Part shown: piece by piece, positions 1-6,322 of the stretch
Layout: each line of letters opens with the position of its first letter
Position numbering within the stretch: the stretch's first letter is position 1
Assembly (NCBI GenBank): GCA_036847245.1
Contig: DAIUAL010000199.1
Location: forward strand, 1 to 6,417
DNA length: 6,417 nt
Direction of reading: 5' to 3'
From: UBA4661 sp002405405
Lineage (GTDB): Bacteria; Bacteroidota; Ignavibacteria; Kapaibacteriales; UBA4661
The notes under the pieces: generated by a model
The model's input: the letters and a program-made list of their open reading frames with translations, nothing else
What the model was told of the DNA's origin: nothing
Database searches by the model: none
Translations under genes and position numbers: made by a program

Positions 1-554
1 TGTTTTGTCCAATGGATACCATCTTCGGAATTCCAAATATCGGAATATTTTGTGATGTCGTCTTCTCCGCCAATTATCCAAATTTTATTGGCAAAATCAA
101 AAGGGTGGTAGAAAATGCGTTTGGTCAGATTGCTTGTTGTTGAAACTGTTATCCAATTTTTGAAGTTCGTGGTTTTATAAATCTCGGGTTTGAATTCAAA
201 GTGCTCAATGTTGCCTTTCAAATATCCCAGCCCGAAAATTGCTCCCTTGAATTGAACATAATCAAGAAAGGCAAGATTATGAATCACTTTGGGCAGTGGT
301 GACTTTTTCCAATGTTTGCCGTCGTTCGAATACCAGTTCCCGTCCGGGTGAAATGTCCATACCGTATCATGGACGCTGAACATTTGAAAATTGTAGCTTT
401 TCTTCCATGCTGCGCTGTCGAGTAGTTTTGTCCAAACATAGGAGGAGTCAGGTGGCATGTGTTCAGCATTGGCTTTAGGAACTTGTTCATTCTCTGATCT
501 GGCTTGACACGAGAATAGAGCCAAAAAAAGCAAGAAAAGCAAAGATTTCATCAT
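1..554 (-). CDS. Kelch/beta-propeller-like lipoprotein, partial (3' end outside window)
   Basis: An open frame on the minus strand starts at 554 and runs without a stop off the left edge, giving 184 codons. The first residues form a lipoprotein signal: Met-Met-Lys-Ser, a hydrophobic core, then a lipobox Leu13-Phe-Ser-Cys16, so the mature protein should be lipid-anchored at Cys16. After a short polar linker there are three blade-like repeats about 50 residues apart. Each ends in an aromatic residue, a small polar turn and a Trp: SNDGKHW ending at W82, TTNFKNW ending at W134, and NSEDGIHW ending at W182. The last follows IWIIGGEDD, a Kelch-like Gly-Gly strand. Such repeats are typical of surface beta-propellers of the Kelch/galactose-oxidase or BNR type, but no catalytic residue can be assigned. 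Two adjacent ATGs (554 and 551) could start it, and neither has a clear ribosome binding site. It begins 15 bases after the decarboxylase stop, so the two probably share a transcript. Its function is unknown. Confidence 0.8.
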   Translation of the reverse strand, partial: MMKSLLFLLFLALFSCQARSENEQVPKANAEHMPPDSSYVWTKLLDSAAWKKSYNFQMFSVHDTVWTFHPDGNWYSNDGKHWKKSPLPKVIHNLAFLDYVQFKGAIFGLGYLKGNIEHFEFKPEIYKTTNFKNWITVSTTSNLTKRIFYHPFDFANKIWIIGGEDDITKYSDIWNSEDGIHWTK

Positions 555-569
555 GAGATGCTGGTGATT

Positions 570-1970
570 TTAGCGTGAAATTATGTTTATCATCTCGTCG
601 ATGACCAATGCCACATCCTCTTTTGTTGTTCGCCAATTGACGAATGCCGCTCGTATTCCTTTCTTGCCATTGTAAACAGTCGGTGTCATAAACACTTTTG
701 CAGTCGCATTGAGTTGGGTTAAAAAGTCTGAAACCTTATGCTGATTTTCTTCGCCACGCAATGTAAAGCAAACATTATTGAGTCGAACCGGTGATAAAAG
801 TTCAAAATAGTCGTTCGTTTCAATAAAATTGCCCAAAGTTTTTGCCATTTCAATGGAATTTTCAACAATATATTGATAGCCAGTTTTACCGTAGGCAATC
901 AAAGTAAACCACACGGGTAATGCTCGTAACCTTCTTGAGTTTTCCGGTAAGAAGTTGAGATAGCTAAAATTCTCTAAAGGATCACCTAAATAGGGTGCAT
1001 TAGAATTCTGGAATGTTTCTGTTTGAAGAATCTTATGCTTTTCCTTGATGAAAAAAACGGCATTGTCATAGGGAACATTGAGCCATTTGTGGCAGTCAAC
1101 AGTTATACTGTCGGCATGTTCCCAGCCATCCAATACGTGTTGGTGTGCCGGAGAACAAGCGGCAAATGCACCAAATGCGGCATCAATATGCCACCAAAAA
1201 TCAAATTCATCTTTAAGTTTCATAATTGACCGAAAGTCGTCAAAATCAACGGTATTCACTGTTCCGCCACTGCTGATCAGAATGAATGGCTGTCCATGTA
1301 AACTTTTTATCTTGAGCTTTAAATCTTCAATGTCAATACTTTCTCTATTTCCATCGACAACATTGACTTTTATAACAGAATTGCTTCCGATACCCAGCAT
1401 GGACAGAGACTTAATGACTGACGAGTGAGGGACGGCAGAAAGGATATGGATTGTTTGAGTAATACCTTCTTTTGCAAAATCTTTTCCCAATTGCTTGCCG
1501 ATCCATTGTCTTGCCACGCCAAGGCATGTAAAGTTTGACATTGTTGCCCCTGTGACAAAGCCGCCGAGAAAGTCCTTGGGGAGTCTGAACAAATCAAGCA
1601 ATAATCGAATGGTTTCGACTTCTATCATCGCCGAAATATCACCCTGCCCCTTTGTTGCCTGGGTGTTTTGATCATAGATTGAAGCTAACCAATCCCCCAT
1701 AATGGACGCGGGTGTCGTACCTCCTGTAACAAAACCCCAGTATCTTGGTCCGGCTGATCCAATCATAGCTTGTTCAAATGTTTGATTGAATTGCTGTAAT
1801 GCGTTCAGACCGCCAATACCTTCTTCGTTGAGTATTTCGTTGGTTGCTTTTGTGTACTTCGATGAAGTCGGTCGATCGGGAAGTTGGTGCAAAAATTCAA
1901 GCCCTTGAACTCTAATAGTTTCGAGTAAACTGTCTATTTTTTGTAGGTCGTTGTTGAGTTGCTCATTCAT
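570..1970 (-). CDS. Group II PLP-dependent decarboxylase (aromatic amino acid / glutamate decarboxylase-like)
   Basis: This 466-residue cytoplasmic enzyme has the complete signature of the group II pyridoxal-phosphate decarboxylases (Pfam PF00282, COG0076), and its length is normal for the family. The cofactor-phosphate loop is TGATMSN (140-146). His182 in PHSSV should stack on the cofactor ring. Asp263 in HIDAAFG should pair with the pyridine nitrogen. Lys295 in DCHKWLN should form the Schiff base. The C-terminal FVNWRTTKEDV (443-453) is also characteristic. The expected reaction is decarboxylation of an L-amino acid to an amine and CO2. The family also covers aromatic, glutamate, cysteine-sulfinate and diaminobutyrate substrates, and a few members are aldehyde synthases, so no substrate is assigned. 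The start at 1970 is the first ATG of the frame and sits well before the conserved region. The hydrolase lies 121 bases upstream on the same strand and the lipoprotein gene follows 15 bases downstream. No recognisable promoter or Shine-Dalgarno sequence was seen. Confidence 0.93.
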   Translation of the reverse strand: MNEQLNNDLQKIDSLLETIRVQGLEFLHQLPDRPTSSKYTKATNEILNEEGIGGLNALQQFNQTFEQAMIGSAGPRYWGFVTGGTTPASIMGDWLASIYDQNTQATKGQGDISAMIEVETIRLLLDLFRLPKDFLGGFVTGATMSNFTCLGVARQWIGKQLGKDFAKEGITQTIHILSAVPHSSVIKSLSMLGIGSNSVIKVNVVDGNRESIDIEDLKLKIKSLHGQPFILISSGGTVNTVDFDDFRSIMKLKDEFDFWWHIDAAFGAFAACSPAHQHVLDGWEHADSITVDCHKWLNVPYDNAVFFIKEKHKILQTETFQNSNAPYLGDPLENFSYLNFLPENSRRLRALPVWFTLIAYGKTGYQYIVENSIEMAKTLGNFIETNDYFELLSPVRLNNVCFTLRGEENQHKVSDFLTQLNATAKVFMTPTVYNGKKGIRAAFVNWRTTKEDVALVIDEMINIISR

Positions 1971-2091
1971 ACTCTATCAGTGGGTGATATGGGTAAAATA
2001 TTGGTTTGACATATCTATTTTTGTCCAAAAAGATTGAAAGATAGCCATTGTTCATCAGCCAATCCCGTGTAGCACAAAACCCTGTTAACGA

Positions 2092-3045
2092 TTATCTTGA
2101 TACCGTGGACTTCTTGATGTTAGAAACTTTGTGTTGTATCCATTGAATGGCAATATCCACCGGTGTTGAATCACGATCAAAAGCAGTATTATGCCCTAAT
2201 GTCGAAAATAAGGTGTATTCAAAGGGCTTGCCTTGCGCTTTGAATGTATTTAATTGCTCGATACACAATTTAACGGGGATTTGTATATCCTTTTCACCAA
2301 AAAGCCAAATCCCCGGAATTGAAAGAGTTCGCAAGGAAATTTTGGGGTCTGTTGCCGTAAACTGATAACGATCGGGATCATTTTTGATATGTTCACGAGC
2401 TTCTGCCTCCGTGTGATGTTCCCAAAATGCAGTATTTCCATTCGTATAAAACTGAAATCTCAATTGTTCTAAAGTCGTAATAGTTGGGCAACTAAATAAA
2501 ACCATAAATTTTATCAGGGGATTTTTGTGGGCTGCAATTGGAATTATCCAGCCCGCTTGACTGAATCCAATAAGACCGATGGGAATATCTTTTTCCAATT
2601 CATGAAGTTTATACACAGCAGTATTGGCATCTCTTGCCAAGAGGTTGAGATTTGCTGAATCAATGTTGTTTGTTCCAACTTCCGGACCCGTATACACTCC
2701 GCCGGATTCTCCAACGCCACGTTTATCATATGTCAAAAAAGTAATGCCTTTTTTTGCCAGATTTTGAGCGAAGGTTGACATTCGAGGTTCCTGCCCTGAA
2801 CCATGCACAATAACTAATGCCGCATGAGAATATCGAGGTCTATAGAGTGTACCGGCAAGAATGACACCCTCACTTTTAAATGTCACATTTTCTACCTTAA
2901 TAGATGGGTTTGAGCTGAGAGGTTGTGCTTTTATCTGGCTGAAAAGCATAACGAAAAGAAGCAACACAACAGTGCTTCGTAAAGAAAGAGTACTATTCTT
3001 TGTTGCTCTTGCGCGATCGGCGGAAGTATGGATTCTTGTGGTCAT
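2092..3045 (-). CDS. Secreted alpha/beta hydrolase
   Basis: This 317-residue serine hydrolase of the alpha/beta fold carries a signal peptide. The N-terminus is long and basic (about residues 1-23), followed by a hydrophobic core (24-36) and a plausible signal peptidase site after Ala40 in QIKA-QP. It is therefore probably exported to the periplasm or beyond. The oxyanion region is HGSG (81-84) and a YDKRGVGES strand-turn follows at 106-114. The nucleophile elbow is GFSQAG, with Ser162. Likely triad partners are Asp253 in GEKDIQIP and His285 in LGHNT. The organisation matches the dienelactone-hydrolase/peptidase-like alpha/beta hydrolases that act on esters or peptides, but the substrate cannot be read from the sequence. 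Ala occupies the usual second Gly of GxSxG. There is no other Met before the hydrophobic core, which supports the start at 3045. The gene is divergent from tetR across about 395 bases and reads toward the decarboxylase. Whether those two share a transcript is uncertain. Confidence 0.9.
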   Translation of the reverse strand: MTTRIHTSADRARATKNSTLSLRSTVVLLLFVMLFSQIKAQPLSSNPSIKVENVTFKSEGVILAGTLYRPRYSHAALVIVHGSGQEPRMSTFAQNLAKKGITFLTYDKRGVGESGGVYTGPEVGTNNIDSANLNLLARDANTAVYKLHELEKDIPIGLIGFSQAGWIIPIAAHKNPLIKFMVLFSCPTITTLEQLRFQFYTNGNTAFWEHHTEAEAREHIKNDPDRYQFTATDPKISLRTLSIPGIWLFGEKDIQIPVKLCIEQLNTFKAQGKPFEYTLFSTLGHNTAFDRDSTPVDIAIQWIQHKVSNIKKSTVSR

Positions 3046-3369
3046 ACATTGTGGAGATAGATGTTTGAGAAAGTTGACTTGGTGACAAAAGTTCCTACTT
3101 GGTGCATGACCTACGGCACTTGGCTTTAAAGCAAGGAAAAACGGCGCGCATGGTGTCGAAAGGTATCACTAGCTAAGAGCAAACGAAGAAAACAGTGAAA
3201 AGTTTCTCAACAACCTTACTAAAGTTGACGTGGTGTGTGGGGCTTTTAGCAAATGGATTGGCATCTCGAACCATACCATATGATATGCTATGATGTATAT
3301 AGTGCCTCGATTTCTGAGTCGAAATAAGATTTTTTCCAAATAATGTTGTGTGAGAAGATGTTTTTCACG
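3046..3369. other. Long divergent intergenic region with short direct repeats
   Basis: This stretch separates the hydrolase start (minus strand, 3045) from the tetR promoter. It contains no credible gene: the open frames across it have no family-like features and would run through the promoter and operator. It should hold the hydrolase promoter, but I found no TAnnTTTG element on the minus strand. The visible structure is short direct repeats near the hydrolase start. ACTTGGTG occurs at 3077-3084 and 3097-3104, and a shorter ACTTGG at 3118-3123, so the starts are 20 and 21 bases apart. A related 15-base word is found at 3070-3084 and 3221-3235 with one mismatch. An 11-base AT-rich odd palindrome, CATATGATATG, lies at 3277-3287. 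Their functions are unknown. Confidence 0.5.
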
Positions 3370-3377
3370 TATATTTG
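3345..3377 (+). promoter_or_regulatory. Predicted tetR promoter, Bacteroidota type
   Basis: TATATTTG at 3370-3377 matches the Bacteroidota housekeeping -7 consensus TAnnTTTG exactly. GTTG at 3345-3348 is a reasonable -33 element, and the 21-base gap between them is within the usual range. Transcription would start a few bases after 3377, immediately before or at the left edge of the palindromic operator at 3382. This would place translation from ATG 3441 on a leader of about 60 bases. The assignment rests on a consensus match and position only. Confidence 0.55.
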
Positions 3378-3381
3378 CAAC

Positions 3382-3403
3382 CGAATGAACGTTCAATTTG
3401 TAT
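3382..3403. promoter_or_regulatory. Predicted TetR operator 1 (autoregulatory)
   Basis: The core TGAACGTTCA (3386-3395) is a perfect 10-bp palindrome flanked by CGAA on the left and ATTTGTAT on the right. The whole 22-bp site recurs at 4115-4136 with only the central CG changed to TA. Palindromes of the TGAA/TTCA type are typical TetR-family targets. The site lies just after the predicted -7 element and 37 bases before the tetR ATG, where bound protein would block initiation or early elongation. Binding by the adjacent regulator is inferred. Confidence 0.75.
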
Positions 3404-3440
3404 TATAATTCGCAACTGCATAACTTTTATCCATAATTCC

Positions 3441-4076
3441 ATGAATTTTGCTCCGCAAGTTTCGCCTAATACCCCTATGCTTGCCGCAGACCGTTTTTCT
3501 GATAAGCAAATGGCGGTGATGCGGGCAACCATGCGTTTGGTGGTTGTGCAGGGAATTCATGCTACGCCGATGTCACAAATTGCCAAAGAAGCAGGTGTAG
3601 CGGCGGGAACGATCTACCATTATTTTACCGGTAAAGAAGAACTTTTTGCCGTGTTGTATGGTATGCTCAAGGAGCAAATGGGTGCTGCTTTGCTTCGCGA
3701 TGATGATCCGCGCCAACCCTACAACAAGCGTTTTCAGCAATTTTGGCGCAATTTGTACCGTTTTTTTGTGGAACATCCTACAGAATTTGAATTTCTGGAG
3801 CTCTGCGAGCGTTCGCCGATTATCTCGGAAGACATTCGCGCCGAGCATATGCGACATTACCAACCCGGACTGAATTTTTTGAATATCGGAATCAAAACCC
3901 GCGTGTTGTGCGATATGCCTCTCGACCTCATGTCGGCAACGATTTACAGTTCAATTGCAACGACGGTGCGCTATATTCGCCAGCGCAAAGAGGCACAGAC
4001 ACTCGAATCCAATGAAGAATACACCATTCTCAATACAGCCATGCAATCATGTTGGAACAGTGTGAAGTGGTTTTAA
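3441..4076 (+). CDS. TetR/AcrR-family transcriptional repressor
   Basis: This 211-residue one-component regulator has the normal length for the family. The N-terminal DNA-binding domain covers about residues 20-70, with the helix-turn-helix in MSQIAKEAGVAAGTIYHYF (44-62) followed by the usual GKEEL (64-68). The C-terminal half should bind a ligand and form the dimer. Its FWRNLYRFFVEHPTEFEFLE stretch (101-120) and the following ERSPIIS resemble the HI_0893-like TetR subgroup, although this is from memory of the family. The inducer is unknown. The frame is open back to 3375, but a start there would put the operator inside the gene and add 22 residues without family character. ATG 3441 leaves the expected short N-terminal arm and is preferred. 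It has no clear Shine-Dalgarno sequence. The gene is flanked by two nearly identical palindromic sites (3382-3403 and 4115-4136), which fits control of itself and of the downstream dehydrogenase. Confidence 0.92.
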   Translation: MNFAPQVSPNTPMLAADRFSDKQMAVMRATMRLVVVQGIHATPMSQIAKEAGVAAGTIYHYFTGKEELFAVLYGMLKEQMGAALLRDDDPRQPYNKRFQQFWRNLYRFFVEHPTEFEFLELCERSPIISEDIRAEHMRHYQPGLNFLNIGIKTRVLCDMPLDLMSATIYSSIATTVRYIRQRKEAQTLESNEEYTILNTAMQSCWNSVKWF

Positions 4077-4114
4077 ATGAACGACTTAGCATGAAATTGC
4101 TGAAAAAACACCTT

Positions 4115-4136
4115 CGAATGAATATTCAATTTGTAT
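4115..4136. promoter_or_regulatory. Predicted TetR operator 2 (dehydrogenase/Yellow-like unit)
   Basis: The core TGAATATTCA (4119-4128) is a perfect palindrome. With its flanks CGAA and ATTTGTAT, the site matches operator 1 at 20 of 22 positions. The two differences are the central dinucleotide (TA instead of CG), and they preserve the symmetry, as expected of selected binding sites. It begins 39 bases after the tetR stop codon and ends 54 bases before the dehydrogenase ATG. This implies a separate promoter here, although I could not identify a convincing -33/-7 pair. TTG at 4097-4099 is the only candidate upstream element. Confidence 0.75.
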
Positions 4137-4179
4137 CAACAGACATTTTTCCCACGTTTTACTCATCTTTTTACACAAC

Positions 4180-4184
4180 GAGGT
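4180..4184 (+). promoter_or_regulatory. Shine-Dalgarno-like site deciding the dehydrogenase start
   Basis: GAGGT lies six bases before ATG 4191. It is the clearest ribosome-binding match in the window, where most starts have none. It favours ATG 4191 over the in-frame upstream TTG at 4131, which lies inside operator 2. Confidence 0.55.
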
Positions 4185-4190
4185 ACTTTT

Positions 4191-5033
4191 ATGGCAACGC
4201 AATCAACAAAACCTGTTGTTCTCATCACGGGTTCTTCGTCCGGTATCGGCAAAGCAACTGCTCTCTATTTTGCTCAGCGTGGTTGGCAGGTTGTGGCAAC
4301 GATGCGCACTGTAGCAAAAGCACCGCGCGACATACAAGAGCAGAGCAATATCACCCTTTTACCTTTGGATGTTACGGATCATACATCGATTGATCGAGCA
4401 ATTCAGGATACTCTCCAATTGTTCGGTAAAATTGACGCGATTGTCAATAATGCAGGATATGGTGCTGTTGGTGCATTTGAAGCGGCAACCGAAGAACAAA
4501 TTCGACGACAATTTGACACTAATGTGTTCGGTTTGATGAATGTCGTGCGTGGTATTCTTCCCCATTTTCGTGCAAGAAAACAAGGAACAATTATCAATGT
4601 AGCTTCGATGGGTGGTCGAATTACCTTTCCGATTTACAGTATTTATCATGGAACGAAATGGGCAGTTGAGGGTTTTTCGGAGTCGCTCCAGTATGAGGTA
4701 GCGCAGTTTGGTATTCGTGTCAAAATCATTGAGCCGGGTGCTATCAAAACGGATTTCTACGATCGCTCGATGGATGTCCTTCGGAAAGATGGCTTGACCG
4801 ATTATGATCGCTATGTAGATGTTGCATTCAAAAACTCGCAGGCAGAAGGCGAAAAAGCACCGGGACCGGAAGTTGTAGCGCGTACGATTTTCATTGCGGC
4901 AACAGATAATTCCAATCGGCTTCGGTATGTTACCGGCTCTGCACTGACCAAAGTCCTGATGTTTTTCCGTAGAGTTCTTCCCCATTCGGCGTTTTCCGGT
5001 ATTGTAAAAAGCGTCGTCGAAAAAGGTTTGTAA
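4191..5033 (+). CDS. Classical short-chain dehydrogenase/reductase (SDR)
   Basis: This 280-residue NAD(P)-dependent oxidoreductase has a Rossmann fold and no signal peptide, so it should be cytoplasmic. The dinucleotide-binding loop is TGSSSGIG (13-20). Asp60 in LDVTD contacts the adenine, and NNAG is at 86-89. The catalytic tetrad is Asn111, Ser139, Tyr152 and Lys156 (YHGTK). EPGAIKTDF (181-189) is the usual strand after the active site. Arg39 at the end of the second strand suggests a preference for NADP(H), though this is weak evidence. The C-terminal extension after about residue 190 resembles the retinol dehydrogenase / 17-beta-hydroxysteroid dehydrogenase-like group of classical SDRs, which reduce or oxidise hydrophobic alcohols and carbonyls. 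No substrate can be assigned. ATG 4191 is preferred because it has a GAGGT site and places TGxxxGIG at the normal distance. Operator 2 lies just upstream, so the gene is probably repressed by the neighbouring TetR protein. The Yellow-like gene follows 98 bases downstream on the same strand. Confidence 0.94.
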   Translation: MATQSTKPVVLITGSSSGIGKATALYFAQRGWQVVATMRTVAKAPRDIQEQSNITLLPLDVTDHTSIDRAIQDTLQLFGKIDAIVNNAGYGAVGAFEAATEEQIRRQFDTNVFGLMNVVRGILPHFRARKQGTIINVASMGGRITFPIYSIYHGTKWAVEGFSESLQYEVAQFGIRVKIIEPGAIKTDFYDRSMDVLRKDGLTDYDRYVDVAFKNSQAEGEKAPGPEVVARTIFIAATDNSNRLRYVTGSALTKVLMFFRRVLPHSAFSGIVKSVVEKGL

Positions 5034-5131
5034 TGCTCTGTACTTTTCTTTTCCGGACTTATTTGTAGTATAGGCTTCCTAGGTATTTGCCCCAATCTAT
5101 AGTCATATTCATTGTTTAAGAGAAACTTTTG

Positions 5132-6322
5132 ATGGCACATCATGAATCTCCAACTCCGAAACGCAAGCGCGGAGTATTGCGTCGCACACTGTATCTGTTT
5201 GCATTTCTTGTGGTGAGTATAGTTGTTCTTGCCTATCTCCGTTATGGCGGAGGTAAGCCCTATTCCTATACACCGCCACCGGCAGTGATGGTGGAACAAG
5301 ATATGGAAGAATTTTTCCGCTATGATGAACCCATTGGAAATGTCGCTGCTGTACCAATAGGCGATAGCACACAGGCACGGGTATTTTTCACGATTCACCC
5401 TGAAAGTCGTCCTGAATTGTTGAAACTGTGTGAAATTGTTGATGAAAACGGCAAAAAGAAGGCAATTCCATACCCTAATGAACAATTTCAGCGAGAACTC
5501 ACAACACCGCTTGGTGTGTATTGCGATAAACAAAATCGTCTTTGGGTGATCGACCATGGTAATCATGGTATGGATGGCGCGCGATTGATCGCTTTCGATC
5601 TTGCCACGAATACGAAGGTGGTGGATTATATATTCCCCGTCGATGTTGCAGAAAAGGGATCATTCTTGAATGATTTATCCGTTACCCCCGATGGAAAATT
5701 CGTCTTCATTGCTGATGTTAGTTTTTGGCGTAAGCAACCTTCTTTAATTGTTTTCGATGTTCAAAATCAACGTTCACGGAGTGTGTTGGATGGGCATCCG
5801 AGTATTTCCTCACAGAATTATGTACCGATTACACCAAGCAAAACCATGCGTTTTTTTGGCGGTGTGGCAGATTTGATGCCCGGTATCGATGGCATTGATA
5901 TTGACCCACGTGGGCAGTATGTGTATTATGCCGCGATGAGCCATGAGGGATTGTATCGTGTGCCGGTTGCTGTCTGTACGGATTTTGCGCGACAACTTTC
6001 CGCTATTGATTCCGCGGTGGAGTTTATTGCCCGCAAACCTCTGAGCGATGGTATTCGTGTGGATAATGCAGGCAATGTATTAGTAACGGATATTGAACAT
6101 CAAGGCGTCGCTCTTGTTGATTCGAATAAACACATAAAAACGCTTGTACGATCGCCACGTATTCGTTGGGCAGACGGTTTGGCTTTTGGTCGTGATGGCT
6201 ACACCTATTTGGCGGATAGCGATATACCCGATCAGATGCTGCAATCAAAGGCACATATCCAAGCACAACGACCGTACTTCATTTTTCGGTGGAAGACAAT
6301 ATTGTCGAGTAATCTGCGATAA
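5132..6322 (+). CDS. Membrane-anchored Yellow / major royal jelly protein-family beta-propeller
   Basis: This 396-residue protein has a very basic N-terminus (PKRKRGVLRR, 9-18) followed by one hydrophobic segment (about 19-36). That fits a signal anchor or uncleaved signal with the rest outside the cytoplasmic membrane. The remainder matches the Yellow/MRJP pattern (Pfam PF03022). LGVYCDKQNRLWVIDHGN (127-144) and ARLIAFDLATNTKVV (150-164) come first. Then follow FLNDLSVTPDGKFVFIAD (178-195), SLIVFDVQNQRSRSVL (204-219), GIDGIDIDPRGQYVYYA (251-267) and DGIRVDNAGNVLVTDI (306-321). These are successive blades of a six-bladed propeller. The end, with ADSDIPDQM and RPYFIFRWK, looks complete. Insect members include dopachrome-conversion enzymes and amine-binding proteins, but bacterial members are mostly uncharacterised, so no activity is assigned. 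An SMP-30/gluconolactonase-like propeller is the main alternative. ATG 5132 is preferred over the adjacent in-frame TTG 5129. The 98-base gap to the dehydrogenase shows no convincing terminator or promoter, so co-transcription is likely. Confidence 0.85.
   Translation: MAHHESPTPKRKRGVLRRTLYLFAFLVVSIVVLAYLRYGGGKPYSYTPPPAVMVEQDMEEFFRYDEPIGNVAAVPIGDSTQARVFFTIHPESRPELLKLCEIVDENGKKKAIPYPNEQFQRELTTPLGVYCDKQNRLWVIDHGNHGMDGARLIAFDLATNTKVVDYIFPVDVAEKGSFLNDLSVTPDGKFVFIADVSFWRKQPSLIVFDVQNQRSRSVLDGHPSISSQNYVPITPSKTMRFFGGVADLMPGIDGIDIDPRGQYVYYAAMSHEGLYRVPVAVCTDFARQLSAIDSAVEFIARKPLSDGIRVDNAGNVLVTDIEHQGVALVDSNKHIKTLVRSPRIRWADGLAFGRDGYTYLADSDIPDQMLQSKAHIQAQRPYFIFRWKTILSSNLR

Noticed and set aside
3169..3396. 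75-codon minus-strand frame in the intergenic region
   Set aside because: It uses a TTG start inside operator 1, has no family features and runs through the tetR promoter.
3375..3440. In-frame upstream extension of the TetR protein (22 residues)
   Set aside because: It would start inside the predicted -7 element and translate through operator 1. The residues have no family character, and ATG 3441 gives a normal N-terminal arm.
4131..4190. In-frame TTG start giving the dehydrogenase 20 extra residues
   Set aside because: The TTG lies within operator 2, and ATG 4191 has a GAGGT site six bases upstream and the usual spacing to TGSSSGIG.
5071..5081. Small hairpin TAGG-CTT-CCTA between the dehydrogenase and Yellow-like genes
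   Set aside because: A 4-bp stem with no following T-run is too weak for a terminator, so it does not argue against co-transcription.
4359..5566. Long minus-strand open frames (208 and 251 codons) opposite the dehydrogenase and Yellow-like genes
   Set aside because: Their translations are Cys/Ile/Phe/Ser-rich with no recognisable domain, and they lie antisense to genes with complete family signatures. They are shadow frames.
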